From Ciborinia camelliae (lineage: Eukaryota > Ascomycota > Leotiomycetes > Helotiales > Sclerotiniaceae): a stretch of 64,000 nt of DNA. Position 1 is the first letter of the stretch. Each line of letters starts with the position of its first letter. A model generated the notes under the pieces. It was given only the letters and a program-made list of their open reading frames with translations, did no database searches and was not told the DNA's origin. The position numbers and the translations under genes were made by a program. The stretch is taken from contig JANPYM010000003.1 of the NCBI GenBank assembly GCA_025890175.1, positions 352,026 to 416,025 on the forward strand, read 5' to 3'. This document shows, one piece after another, positions 45,368 to 57,494 of this stretch.

Positions 45368-47932
45368 CTTGTGGTGAAGATCACCAGGTGGGTTTGAATT
45401 TGGAAATGAGGGATGAATATGGGTATGATAATTGTTTGCAAGTGCGGCGAGATTTTATGAGAGATGATGGGCGCTGGATCCATAATGGCATGATACGTAC
45501 AATTCATGTACCTACTCGAAGAATAATAATGTTGCTTACTACCAAAACCACCCAAGGAGATTGACACCACAGTGACGACGATAGGAGAAGAATGCTTTCT
45601 GGGACTGTCAATTAAGACCTGCGGTATCATATCACATCAAATGTGACGATGTACCGTACCGGCTAAATTGATCGGTATGAGGCCATGAGCTATGCGCTAT
45701 GCACATACCGGACCGATGTGATGCTGAGTGCATAAAAGACTGCAGGAGAAGGGACCCCAAGAAATCCAAACTGGCAGCTTGCTTGGTCGGGAACAGCAGG
45801 TGCTGTTCCAAGACGAGCTGTTCCTTCAAGTCAAGAGCCAGCCTAGCTAAATCTTTAACTCTGGTTTGAACTTCTAGCGATACTACCTACAGAAATGACC
45901 AGGAAAGTTTGGGATGGCTTCAAGTCTCATATACATATATATATATATATATATATTTCATGAAAAAAGCCAAGAAAAACCTGTCTCGAAGTCGAGGCCC
46001 CCTGGTACGATATGAGATTGAATTATTGGCTCGGACACTAATCATAAGGTGGAACCAACGTTACTAAATATACGAGGACTCGAGCTAGTCCTGCACATGT
46101 GTAGGTACCTAGTAGTCATATTTGCAAGGGGTTTACCGGCGGTCTCTTCTCCCGATACCCTCATTAATGAACATTGAACATCTTCACATGTCAAAAGTGT
46201 TTTTGTTATCGGATGGGCATGGGGATGCGATATAATTACTATAGGTAGGTAGGTAGGCAGGAGATGGAGGGAAGGGTTCAACATTCGTGACTGGAGCTGA
46301 CCTGCAAACAGCACATCACCCCTGGGACCTGACCTCATTAATGTTACCGCAAGTAGATGATAATAAAGAGATTAGGGACACACACTACCTACGAGGTGGA
46401 AATGGTTGAATGATATCCTCGGGAAGTGTTATTGGCATGAGCGTAGCTATGTCGGTGGGATTTCTGTTATGTATTTAGTATGTATATGATGTATGTACTT
46501 AGTATGTACCTAGGGTATGATGTATATATGATAAAGAGGGTTCGTCATTAATACCGATAGCAGTATGAAGGAGGAAAGGGGAAGAGGAGAGAGAGAGAAA
46601 GAGAGAAGCTTTATTAAGCGGGCGATATGCCCACCATCCATCACACCACACACCATATACCTAGGTAGGTACTTCTTCCCTTTCGCCTTTCACATGCTGT
46701 AGGTGGGGTGGTTATTGTATAGATTATTATATGGTTATTGTAACGTCAGGTTGGTTCCCCCTTCTCAAATATTGTCATGAAGCTGTACTCAAGCTGTACT
46801 CAAACTGTACCTTGAAATCAGACCTGCAATTAATTGATTGATTGATTCTTCTTTATTGATGGGAAAGTAGGTAGGTAAGAGGTTTCTAATAATTGCAGAG
46901 ATTTTATTACTTATTTATTACTCGTATATAGTACAGTAAAAGCTTACCTTGCCGTATAACATCCAATTGAGGAATGTTGTATTAAAATCATATCATATTA
47001 AATCATAAATCATATCATATCATCCATAATTTTTCATCTCACTATCTATCCTTTCACTTCCATCTTCACTCTCACCTTACCTTCACTTTCACATGCTTCT
47101 TGGCATGGATTAGATATTCCCTGTTCGCAATTCATGGTGTGCACGGTGCCTTAGACTTTTAGAAAACCACATCATCGGATTCATCATCGGATTCATCGCC
47201 TCCTTGACAAGCCAAACCAACAAAGAAAAAAAGTAAAAAAAATCAATATCATATGTCAATCCCAAATAATCAATCGAGCCACCCCTGATGCCAATATCCA
47301 ATCAATGCCCATAATTCTACCGTCCCAGGTGAGTGGCTGTATCAATGACGAACCTGATTGGTCGTTCCGTTCCCCCCGTTTGCAATCAGGGAATGGAATG
47401 CGTTGAGCACATGCAAAATTCACATATCTCATATCTCATATCTCATATCATATCTCATTCCCATATATGCTACGGTCTACCTATCTAATAAACCTCCTGG
47501 AAATTCCACACTGGTGGCGCATTAACGCTTGCTCTTGCTCATAGTCTTCTCTCTCTCCCATCATTTAATAACCTCAGACATCTCACACACACATACCTTA
47601 CCTACACAACTACACACATACACACATATACACACCCACACCTACACCCATACCCACACACTCACACCTTCCATTGACCAAAACTTACTTGACATCTTCT
47701 GATCAACCTTCTTTCACACCCGTCACACCCATATCTCATATCTCCGCTCGGGAACAGAAAGAATCATCTAAAACTAAGCAAATAGTATGTTCACGCCTGA
47801 TCATCTTTCCGTCTTTATGCAAGGCACGGTCAGATAGATCACAAAGATCCTTATTTACAATGAGTTGTGGAATAATGACTTGGATTCTGGAACCTGGCTG
47901 ACACTGTACCCATCAATAGTTACATATAATCT
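45368..47932. other. 2.6-kb intergenic region
   Basis: Contains an AT run (about 45930-45956), several TACCTAGGTA/GGTAGGTA motifs (46103, 46244, 46662, 46868), GA repeats (46588-46605), CATATCTCATATCTC repeats (47420-47455) and CACACA-rich DNA (47585-47665). No gene recognised. Confidence 0.55.
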
Positions 47933-48566
47933 ATGCCTCATTCATCCAAGATGTCTAATGGAATGGCACCTCAAGTGAACGGCGAGACTCCCTCCTCTGC
48001 CTTCCTCAGTGTGAGTTATCCCACGCCATCATATTCCAGACCCATGGCAGGATCCTGACGCTTTTGATATCTAGCACCTCACATCTTATCCTCTCATTCA
48101 CGACTCGATCTCCACCTTCAAGTCCAATCCATACGGACAAAGATCCATCGACCTAACCGCCACCTCCTACGAGAAGTTTGGCAAGCCATTTATCCCATAC
48201 CTCCAAAAGCCCTACCAATACGTGTCACCGTACGTGGCGAAAGCCGACTCGCTTGGCGACTCGACTCTCTCGACCCTCGAGACGAAATTCCCCGCCGTGA
48301 AGAAACCGACCGGCGAGCTCTACAGCGATGGCAAGTCCTTGGTCTTCTATCCCCTCACCAAGAGTAGCGAGGGAAAGGAATACGTGTTGGGAAAATACAA
48401 TGGCGAGGTCAAGAAGACGGAGGATCAGGGCATCTTGGGTTACGGAAAGGCGCTGCTTAGCACGGGTTTGATCGTCTCGAGTGAAGCCTTTCAATGGCTG
48501 AGTCAATTCCTATCGGCCAAAAAGGCCGAGGCCAAGGAGACTGCGAATGATAAGATGAATAACTAG
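47933..48566 (+). CDS. CAP20/perilipin-like lipid-droplet protein
   Basis: Homologue of the Colletotrichum appressorium protein CAP20 and fungal perilipin MPL1, which coat lipid droplets and in plant or insect pathogens support appressorium turgor. Exons 47933-48010 and 48075-48566 (64-bp intron) join in phase to 189 aa. Landmarks: HLTSYPLIHDSISTFKSNPYGQ, PYLQKPYQYVSPYVAKAD, then a conserved C-terminal amphipathic part. There is no signal peptide, as expected. A second ATG six codons downstream could also serve as start. Its presence is compatible with a pathogenic lifestyle but does not prove it, since saprophytes have it too. Confidence 0.88.
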
Positions 48567-50287
48567 GCAAGATTGAAGGAAGGATGGAAGGATGGATGGA
48601 TGGATGGATGGATGGACGGATGGGAGGAAGAAAGTTGCATGCGACGCGAGGCTTTGGAATGAAAGATAAATAAGGTGATACCCTCTTTCGGATCGGAATG
48701 TAGGAAAGTAAATGAAATGAAATGAAATGAAATGACCGAATGATAGAATGATGGAATGAGGGGAAATTAGTCCATCATTGATAGGTTGGTCACATTACAT
48801 CCTGGATTCTTTACTTGTACCGACGGGTACTGACCTGGGAGGCCTCCCATACTTTTCTTTTCTCGTGTGATTGATTCATTTTATTCATTTTATTCATTTT
48901 ATTCATTTTATTCATTTTATTCATTTTATTCATTTTATTCATTTTATTCATTTTATTCATTTTATTCATTTTATTCATTTTATTCATTTTATTCATTTTA
49001 TTCATTTTATTCATTTTATTCATTTTATTCATTTTATTCATTTTATTCATTTCTTTTCCCTTTGGGTCCTCAATGATATCGAGGATACACTCCGTCATCC
49101 ATATGGTAGGTATAGGTAGGTCTCTCTTGTTGTTAATGCATGATGATCGTGATATATATATATATATATATATATTTTTTTGCTTCGAGGAGGTTTGAAT
49201 TGGATTGGTTTGGTTTGGATCAGATTGGATTAGATTGGATCGGATTGGATCAGATTGGATTGGATTAGATGCTAAGTATTAATAAACCCAATCCAATTCA
49301 ATTGACATGATGACCTTGAGAGTCGAGTCGAGGCGAGAATATTCGGAGTTTAGGAGTTTAGAAGACCTAGCAGATCATCGACCTAGAAATTACAAGATGG
49401 AAATACTGCAATACTGCAATAATCAATCTGCATTTCGGGGTTGATTACAAAGGACGTGGTAATGATACCTCTCTACCTACCTACCTTGGTATAATGATAT
49501 AATGGATATATTGGTATTGAGTCGGGTAGGAGCACGACTTTCGGAGTTTGGGAGATGATTTGATTGGGGAAATGCTCGTTTAGGTTACATAGGGCTATCC
49601 ATTCGCTATATACCAGGTATGCTGCGAGGGGAGGGGTAATCACGGCTCAGTATCCGATATGATAATAAGTGATGTCGTTACAACTACCTAGTAGGTAACA
49701 TAAGATTGGTAGGGATTTGATTTATTTCAATGTGGATGTGTTCCAACGGGTTGGGTTGGTTTGTTTTGGTTTATTGGTGCATGTGTGTTTGGATTGGATT
49801 GGATTGGATTGGATTGGATGGGATTGGAATTGTGTTGGTTGATTTGATTTGATTCGATATGATTTATTTGTAATAATGAAGATATACCACCTTGATGGTT
49901 TTTTGGCTGCGAGCTGCGGTTGGTTGGTTGGTTGGTTGGTCTTCTTTCTTTTGTTTTATCGCCGAAGATTCGTCACGTCATGTTGTTATGCACGAGAAGG
50001 CTTTATGACATTCATTCATTTATTCTTCGTGGAAGGGGAGGGAGGCCATGGGATGGGAACTTGTATAAAGAGGGGTGAATATCTTGGAGTTGATGGGAGA
50101 GTTCTCATAGCTACCTACTACTCAAATCACATAAGATTACACCTTATTCATTACAATCAAGAAACCAAAAAACGACGAAGAATAGTTATCTACAACTCCC
50201 TGCCTACCTACCTACCTAGTACTAGGTATTCAAACTTATAAGCACCCATACTATATTCTTTCTACAAGTCAATTTAACATTATAAAC
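48567..50287. other. 1.7-kb repeat-rich intergenic region
   Basis: GGAT repeats (about 48588-48623), GAAAT repeats (48713-48735), the 9-bp array (48874-49052), an AT run (about 49151-49176), TTGGATTGGAT-like repeats (49195-49270 and 49790-49830) and TTGG repeats (49920-49940). TACCTACC motifs lie at 49474 and 50203-50226 just before the next gene. Confidence 0.6.
48874..49052. repeat. (ATTTTATTC)n 9-bp minisatellite, ~20 units
   Basis: Near-perfect array. The 9-bp unit has no stop codons in several frames, so Met-Asn-Lys and Phe-Tyr-Ser or Ile-His-Phe repeats appear as open frames on both strands. No gene. Confidence 0.97.
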
Positions 50288-51240
50288 ATGTCTTCTCAAA
50301 CTCAACAACAACCAAAAGTCCTCTTCGTACTCACTTCCCATGATAAAATGGGAGATTCTGGAAAACCTACTGGCTGGTATCTTGTTTGTCTCCCCTTTCC
50401 CTTCACCTTTCCATACACCCTTACACTTCTCTCTCCCCTCTTCTCCCCTTCTCTCAACTCCCAATTCCCAACTGACACCTCTCACACCACTAGCCCGAAT
50501 TCGCCCACCCATATGAAATCCTCGCCCCTCACGCCCAAATCACCATCGCCTCTGTTCTCGGCGGTGCCTCACCTCTAGATCCCGCCTCGATCGATGCTGC
50601 TAAAGATGAGATCTCTGTTAATTTCCTCAAGACACAAGAGTCGCTTTGGAAAAACACAAAGCCTCTCGAGGAGTTTGTGGGGAGGGCGGAGGAGTTTGCT
50701 GCGATTTTTTTTGTGGGCGGTCATGGTCGTATGTCTCTTCATTTTCATTTTCTTTTCTTTTCACTTTCGTTTCATTTCTTTTGTTCATCTCTCGTCACAT
50801 TGAAAAAATAGACCATCACTAAACAACCAACCAACCAACCACCAGCCATGTTCGACCTCGCCCACAACCCCACATCCCAGAAAATCATCGCGGAATTCCA
50901 CGTCCTGAACCGCATCATCGCGGCCGTGTGTCACGGGCCCGCCGCCCTCGCCTACGCCAAACTTCCCTCGGGCAAATACGTGTTGGAAAACACCCCCGTG
51001 ACGGGCTTCTCCAATGCCGAAGAGGAGAATTATGGGGTGCGCGACTGGATGCCTTTTGAGCTGGAGACGGCCTTGAATGAGGCGAGCGATGGAATGTTTG
51101 AAAAGGCGAAGGAGAATTATGGGGTTAAGGTTGTGGTGGCGAGGGAGGGGAAGATTATTACGGGGCAGAATCCGGCGAGTGCGGGGGGTGTTGGGGAGGC
51201 GATTTTGAGGGGGTTGAGGGGCGAGGGGATGAGTGGTTAA
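50288..51240 (+). CDS. DJ-1/PfpI superfamily protein, Hsp31-like (class I glutamine amidotransferase fold)
   Basis: Member of the DJ-1/ThiJ/PfpI fold, whose Hsp31-type members act as glyoxalase III/deglycase or stress chaperones. Exons 50288-50383, 50494-50728 and 50846-51240 (introns 110 and 117 bp) join in phase to 241 aa. The nucleophile elbow AAVCHGPAAL supplies the reactive Cys followed by His. A conserved glutamate lies at the exon 1/2 junction (WYLPEFAHPYEIL), and VGGHGPMFDL spans the second junction. Length about 240 aa matches fungal Hsp31-like proteins. Cytosolic (no targeting signal). Confidence 0.92.
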
Positions 51241-52097
51241 ATTGGGGGGAAGGGAGTTTCGTCAGTGAATGAGGGGCAGTGAGATGGGTTTTGGTAGTCA
51301 GGGGTCAAGATAGGTAGGGGGTGGGAAGGTCAAGGATGGAATCAAGAAAATGTAGGATATTGTATTGTACAAGCTAACGATCACAATACAAGCAAAAGCG
51401 AAATGCGAGATTTTCATCCCCCTAGTATAACCAACCATATACTTCACTTCACTTCTACATATCGAAAAAAGTGAAAAGATCTCATCATACTATCTATACA
51501 AACGAGAACAAGTTCTGCTTTATATGTTCCGATAAGCTTGCGAATATTCAATACGCTGGAAAGTTCAAATTGCTTTTGTGTTTTTGTCTTCAGAAAATCC
51601 AAGATGTGAATAGAGGGCAAAACCATTCACCGTTAGAAAGCTTGGACTTTTTTTATTTTCCAAAGCTGGGTTGATATAGTGTTTCGTGTTTGTGATTTTC
51701 CCTGGTAGAGCGGGTAATTGTAAGGTTATTTTGGCGGGTTTTTATGATGTGAGAGTAATGGGATTTGATAGGTACGGATGGATAGATGGATGGATGGAGG
51801 GATTTCAATATCTATAGGAGCTTGGAGTTATATATAATTAATCATGCATCGTGTTATTTTGGGAAGATATTAATGGATTAAGGTTATATATACATGCCTA
51901 TTTAGTAACATAACTCACGAATCTAGAATGAGGTAGCTACACTCTCTGCGTTTTAAGCGACGATCAGACCAAGAATTTGAATTGGGCGAACGAGACAAAA
52001 GGCCAAAAGCTCTAAACATTGATGTTACTTTCCCTAGATTTCAAATCACCAACTCGGTAGGATGACCAGACCTGGCCAGACAACCACTCCACCCTCC
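51241..52097. other. Convergent 3' region between DJ-1-like and hydrolase genes
   Basis: About 860 bp with a GGATGGAT repeat (51777-51803) and otherwise no recognisable feature. Confidence 0.5.
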
Positions 52098-53750
52098 TCA
52101 AAGATTGGCCTTGGGAAGTTTCAAAGGCATAGGCAACTTCACCAGATCCAGCCATCTCTGCGACAGCACGCGCATATCCACATCCGACTTCTGGGCATCG
52201 AATTTTCCCACCGCATCTTCGTCCGAGTGGAACTGGATCAATTTCTTGCGCACCCACTCTCCCATCACACGCGCACACGCTCCTACATCTTCTAATGGAA
52301 CCATATGGCCCCGATTCTCAAAAACATGTTTCTCGACTTCCTCCATCATGAGACCTCCGCTCCCTCCCAGCCCGCTCCTGGTTCGTTGCATCTTTTCGTT
52401 TTGTTGTTCGGGGGCTGATAAGTAGCTTTGCGAACCAAAGATATAGAATATACTTGGTCGGAGAGAAGCGAGATATTCATGAGCGATGCCAATTTCCGGA
52501 CGGTAGAAGAGAAGTCCTCTTTGTGCCGTGTTGATGTCTGGGAAAAGTAGGTGATCGATTCTATTCATACTAACCTCAGGATCCAGCGCTTCAAAATTAG
52601 GACGGAGAAACGACCATACTTCTTGATGTTTCGTTGTCGTGAGGGTATAAGCTCCTTCTTTCACCGTTTCGGAAAGAGGATAGAGAGCTGTGGGAATCTT
52701 TCGAATACCATACCCGAGAACATTTTCCAGAACTCTAGGATCCAGCGCCGCGAAGAATTTGTTCTGTCGGAAAGCAGCTGTGGCGGCAGAGAGAGAGGGC
52801 CAAATGTCTGGTCGGTAGCTCGAAGATCGTGCTACGTTTGTCCCGGACGGAGGGGAAGGTTGGATTATGGGCTCGACGAGTATGAGGCCCGTGAAGAGAC
52901 GTGGATGCATAATCGAGAGGCCAACTCTAGAATCTTGTCAGAGATCTACAAATCTAGCTGCGGGAAAACAACTCACAGTTGGGCTGCACCGAAACTATGC
53001 CCAATACCGATAATAGGTCTGGGCATTTGCTCTCTGAATACGTTAACCATGTGCAACAGATCCCTCGAATGATCGAAATATGAATCTACAGCAATATTTT
53101 ACGAATTAGCTACAGTTATTACAGATATCTTTTATGCAGGAATCAAGCCTACTGTCATCGCCTTGCAAATTCTCATTCATCACACCGCTGGCTCCCTGAT
53201 TAGACACATCGGCAATCCATATGTTCCTGATTTTGAAACCGAGCTTTGCCGACACCTGTAGTAAATCATCCCACAATGGCTCGTAAGCTTCCTAGAGCAA
53301 ACGAGATGAGCATGTCAGCTCTCCTGTCCTAGAAACAATTCCACGCAAGAGATGTAAATATTTGAAGAGGTCATGGTAAAGAAATCTTATCTTTTCATTT
53401 CCAAAAAATCGCTCTACCTTGATGAATCCATTGGCATGAGAAAATACTCTTGTTTCAGTAGAAGGGGATGTGGATTGAAGATCTAAACTGGGACTGCTTA
53501 TAAGCAAGGTCCTAAGCTAATACTACGCTAGTATAGTCCCCATGTGACCTGATAAATCCACCCCTGTTACTGCATGAGTCGCAATGATAGTAACAGCGTC
53601 ATCTAGTAACCCATCATGATGCATCGGCTGGTATTGTTTAACAGCCAATTGCAATACATCTTCCTGGCATATTTTAGTACTTCTTGGATACTCTCGAATA
53701 TGCTGGCATGGAATGGTATGTTCGAAAACTTTAAAATACGACGAGGACAT
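52098..53750 (-). CDS. Alpha/beta hydrolase (peroxisomal Lpx1/AKT2-like type)
   Basis: Serine hydrolase of the alpha/beta fold. Exons 53549-53750, 53418-53446, 53153-53291, 52977-53085 and 52098-52926 join in phase to 435 aa. Start MSSSYFKVFEHTIPCQHIREY is typical of this fungal group. Nucleophile elbow GIGHSFGAAQL (Ser) spans the last junction. A candidate catalytic His is in ENRGHMVPLEDV near residue 395. The product ends in ANL, a weak PTS1-like tripeptide, consistent with but not proving peroxisomal location. Group members are annotated as peroxisomal lipases or toxin-biosynthesis-like hydrolases; no biosynthetic cluster is present here, so I infer only a hydrolase. The first intron uses GTCACA, a weak donor. 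Confidence 0.8.
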
Positions 53751-54488
53751 GATTTTTCTTGTGGGTGGGTAATGAATGTAGGTGAGCAAAGGAAATGTAC
53801 GTTTATGGAAAGGATGATGGAATTGGAGAAAGTTGGGGTCTGTGGGGATGGATAGCTCCCATGCTTATCATATCACATAGATAGATGACCAACTGTTGTC
53901 AGATCTTAGCACGGAGAAATCACCCAGGTACTTTAACTTTACCGGGAAAGTCGCTTATAAGCTTTTCCGTACGTACCGTCTATTTCTACATACAGTCTAT
54001 ATCCTCGTTCGGTGCCATTAACCCCAAGCTTTGGAGTCAACAAGCTTTTTACAAGAGATCGATAAAAAGAATCTGACAATTCCATCTTTAGCACCGGATA
54101 GACTCGAGGTAGATAAGATTTCTCATCAGAACAAAAACCTCAACTGATGATGCTAACTAACGAATATACTTAGCCTGGAAATCTAGATTCGGCGACAATA
54201 TAATGAACCAGCTAAGAAGTTATAAAAGTAGTTAACTTTTGTTCGATTTAGGACTGTCGAAATACCGCCTTTAGAGTGCTTTCTCAGGTCACGCTATTGC
54301 CATTAATTGATTGCAAGTGGTTCCTAAAAGATTCCTTCATACTTGACACGTGATTGGATCCGTGACTACCTAGACGGGCATTGATTCGATTGAATTTCCG
54401 ACATGTCGAATCTCTTACTCCTCATTAGGATTATTATTCAACCAAACTTTCATCCATCTTTTATCCAAATGCCTGTACCTTCTCCAAA
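53751..54488. other. Intergenic region
   Basis: About 740 bp. Contains the palindrome GCTTATAAGC near 53953 (also near 53495 and 56107). No gene seen. Confidence 0.4.
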
Positions 54489-55022
54489 TTATGAAGTTTT
54501 TCGCTCTGTTCCTGAGCTCTCCCTGTCTCCCACTCGTTGCACTTCTCTCTCGTTTCTTCCGCTCTGTAGAAATGCAGCAATTTGATTGCCGGGTTTACAG
54601 AAACCGTGCGTCCAACTGATGGGCTTAGGAAAACCAGTTGACCCCGATGTGTGCATCACAACCAACGGGCCATCGCATACCTCGTCGAACTTCTTTTCGT
54701 ATGGGTAGTGCTTTGTGCGAGTAATTAAGAGCTTCTCAATCGTCAGGATCTCTAACGTTTTCAGACTATTGTCGGCAGCCGCCAGAATTGCTGCCACGAA
54801 CGGTAAGAGTCGATCAGAATTAGTGAATGTTTTGCATTGTGTAGCTCGAATGAGTTCAAGTTGAGCGCCTACTATTTCGTAGTGATAGAAGGAGAATCTA
54901 AACAAAAAATCAACAATATGTTCAAGTTGAATTGTGCGTTTTCTTACCTTGTAGCCGGCTTTAACAGCTCCTAAGATCAGCGGCACGAGTAACAGATAAT
55001 AAACTTGACGATCATCCGCGTA
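54489..55022 (-). pseudogene. Decayed adenylation-domain (AMP-binding) gene fragment
   Basis: Core signature of an adenylate-forming enzyme: LILGAVKAGYK followed by a GTAAG...TTTAG intron (about 54906-54950), then QLELIRATQCKTF and the ATP-binding motif VMHTSGSTGFPKPISWTHG. The frame breaks just after the intron at the position normally occupied by an RNS-type motif: the conserved halves are in different frames. After WTHG the sequence no longer resembles the family. No thiolation, reductase or condensation domains are found nearby. Closest in style to NRPS-like adenylate-forming reductases. It lies at the edge of the gene-poor repeat zone. Read as a truncated, frameshifted pseudogene. Confidence 0.65.
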
Positions 55023-57360
55023 ACAAATTCCTCAAAATTAGACTAATGATTTCTGACATAATGGTCTCTAGTTTCGAGATATCCCCGGCGGGGTCTTATG
55101 AGGCTGCAAGAAGGTCTGGCCCATCAACACACTCGTTGGCCGTTTGTTTAAGTACCGGGTTGGGAGGACCCCTTTCTTCAAGTTTTGATGTTACGTTGTG
55201 CTTCAACTTCGAAGCAAATACATGCTGCCTAATATCAAAAGTATGCAGGGTGCTATGATGTCACATGGCTATACCGTGCTGTACTAGTGGCAGAACTTCG
55301 TGAAGCAAGTTGATATGAAGTCCAAAGAAAACTCATATGGAGTCGCTGTCGATGGAAAAAGTCTGGACCTCGCCATTCTTGTGGCTGTTGCTCGGTTAGT
55401 ATCGTGGGCAATTTTTCTACCCCCATAAATTTCGACTGATCAAAGTACAATTATGGACGGCCGGCACACTTGACCGGCAATGCTCTCCAGGTCATGCAAG
55501 AAAGCATCAATGTTTGTATTGTTAATGATTCTAAACAAATGAGAGTATATTTACATACTGTAATATCTCGAGATTGGTGTATACTGGAGAAAGATTCAGA
55601 TAGTTCAGAGGCAATATAAAAAGTATCAGAAACCGAGAATGGCAGCAAGATGATCAGGCGACAGAGAGAAATATTAAAACCTAGAACTATGGGTGTGAGA
55701 AAGATAGACCGAGCAGTACGCGGCATAGAATTTGTTTACGGAGAGAAAAGCCAATACCTCTATATATTGAGAGTGAAACCTACTAATCTAAAAAAAGTCA
55801 TTAAGGTCATGCGCTTTCTCTATATAAAAGCATTGTGAAAGATTTCCCCAGGCGTGGAAATTGTCTTTAAATAGCTGACACAGTAACTTTTTAACTATTC
55901 CCTGGGCATTATGGAACAATCAACCCTTCACCTCAAGTCCTAGTACTAATTGAATTCATCCCCTCAATACCCACCCGCATCCTATCCCACAGGGCATAAA
56001 TAGTCACCAATACTTATTCTACTATCAACAACCAACATCCTCACTAATAGGGGTGAATTATCAAGTCACATTAGTACTAGATTAGCGTAGAATTAGCTTA
56101 GGAAGTGGCTTATAAGCAGCCTCACTTTAGATCTTGAATCCATATCTTTCATCTCCAAATCCAATACAAATCTTTGTACGGGAAGAAGTTGAGCATATGC
56201 ACAGTCAGGATTAACGATGAAAGGCATTTGTACCGTCAGCACTCATTGTGGAAAGGAAAGTACTAGGTAATTAACAGAGCGGATGGTAGATAATCCATAT
56301 TGGGGAAATAGCAACAGCATGAATTAAAAACGACAACAAACAAAAATTAGACAACTACAGGTTGAAGCAGAGACGACTATTAAAAGCGTGCTTGCTAGCC
56401 ACTGTTTAGTTGCTACTCCCGTTAAAGTACGTTTATGGCATATCTATTCTAGAATCTAGATATTGGCTCCAATAATCTTAGCTGAGATGGCTTAGCACAA
56501 AGACAACACGAAGCTTCCTGATGTTGCTTCTAGTTGTTCCAGTTGCCCCGAACATGAAGAGATATGGGGATCACGGAAAGATTTATATAGTTAGTAAATG
56601 TTCGATCGAAGAAATAAAGAGGATGGGGAAGAACGGAAAGAGTCAAGTCATGGGTTCTCTATTCTTGCTAAGTGGATTTGATTCACTTAACATATTCAAA
56701 AATAAAGTGAGGGGCATATAAACCTCCTATAAAGGTTCTTCCTACTCTTGAATTATTATAAGCCATAAAAGAACAATCATAAAGTGGCAAATAAGAAAAG
56801 TGCAGCAACGCAAATATAGTTTGCTGACGTGTGCCAACAATTCGTCTTTCTGACAGAAGATCTCAACGTACAACTGTGCAAAAGACACAGATCAGGAAGG
56901 ATAATATGTCCTTTTTTGGAAGTAGCAAGTGTTCAAGATCCGACCAAATAGTGAGCCTTGTGGATAGTTTGGTGGAAATAAACTTCGAGTGAAGGATAAC
57001 ATAACTTGAAACTGACAACGCAAATCAAAACAGGCAACAAAAAGTACAGCTCTTCCCCTCATCGCCAGACACCCAAATGTGTAGCCAAAGCTCCAAGGTA
57101 AAGAAAAGTCCAACGTACTCAACACAGAAGTAGAAAACATCCAGTCCCATGGAGGAAAGAAAAGATAACTTTCTCGCTTCGTATCCCATCCCAACTCTTA
57201 CATCACCTCACTTCACTTCAAAATAAACCCACCACCACAACAACCTTTCCCCACTATAACACATTCAATCCCACCCGTCTCTCCACCAAAAAGAAAAAAT
57301 TCAAACAACCCAAGAGGCAAAAACCAGGTCGGCTGGGAAAATCCCTTTTCGGGATTTTAT
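55023..57360. other. 2.3-kb gene-poor region
   Basis: Minus-strand DNA up to about 55450 may be the further decayed 5' part of the adenylation pseudogene, but stop codons interrupt every frame. The remainder shows no recognisable gene or clear repeat. Confidence 0.4.
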
Positions 57361-57410
57361 TACTAGCAGAACCCTTCGAAATGGGGTCAAATCTGTTCGT
57401 GTTGTGTACC

Positions 57411-57469
57411 AAACACCTCACATGGCGCAGTGTTAACCACTACGCCAAGTTCGACTTAGTGAGGTGTTT
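57411..57469. other. Nested inverted repeat with tRNA A-box-like core
   Basis: Outer arms AAACACCTCAC (57411-57421) and GTGAGGTGTTT (57459-57469) are perfect complements. An inner stem GGCGCAGTG (57424-57432) pairs with CACTACGCC (57438-57446) with one mismatch. On the minus strand the inner part reads TGGCGTAGTGGTTAACAC, very like a tRNA A-box region. No complete tRNA fold is evident. It sits 26 bp from the element at 57495. Confidence 0.6.
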
Positions 57470-57494
57470 GATGGAGGTTCTGTTGTTGTTTGGG

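Noticed and set aside
48811..49119. Met-Asn-Lys and Phe-Tyr-Ser repeat proteins
   Set aside because: Consequence of the 9-bp ATTTTATTC array, open in several frames.
49849..50241. 130-codon plus-strand frame upstream of the DJ-1-like gene
   Set aside because: Made of GATTT, TTGG and CTACCTACC repeats, and overlaps the expected promoter; no domain.
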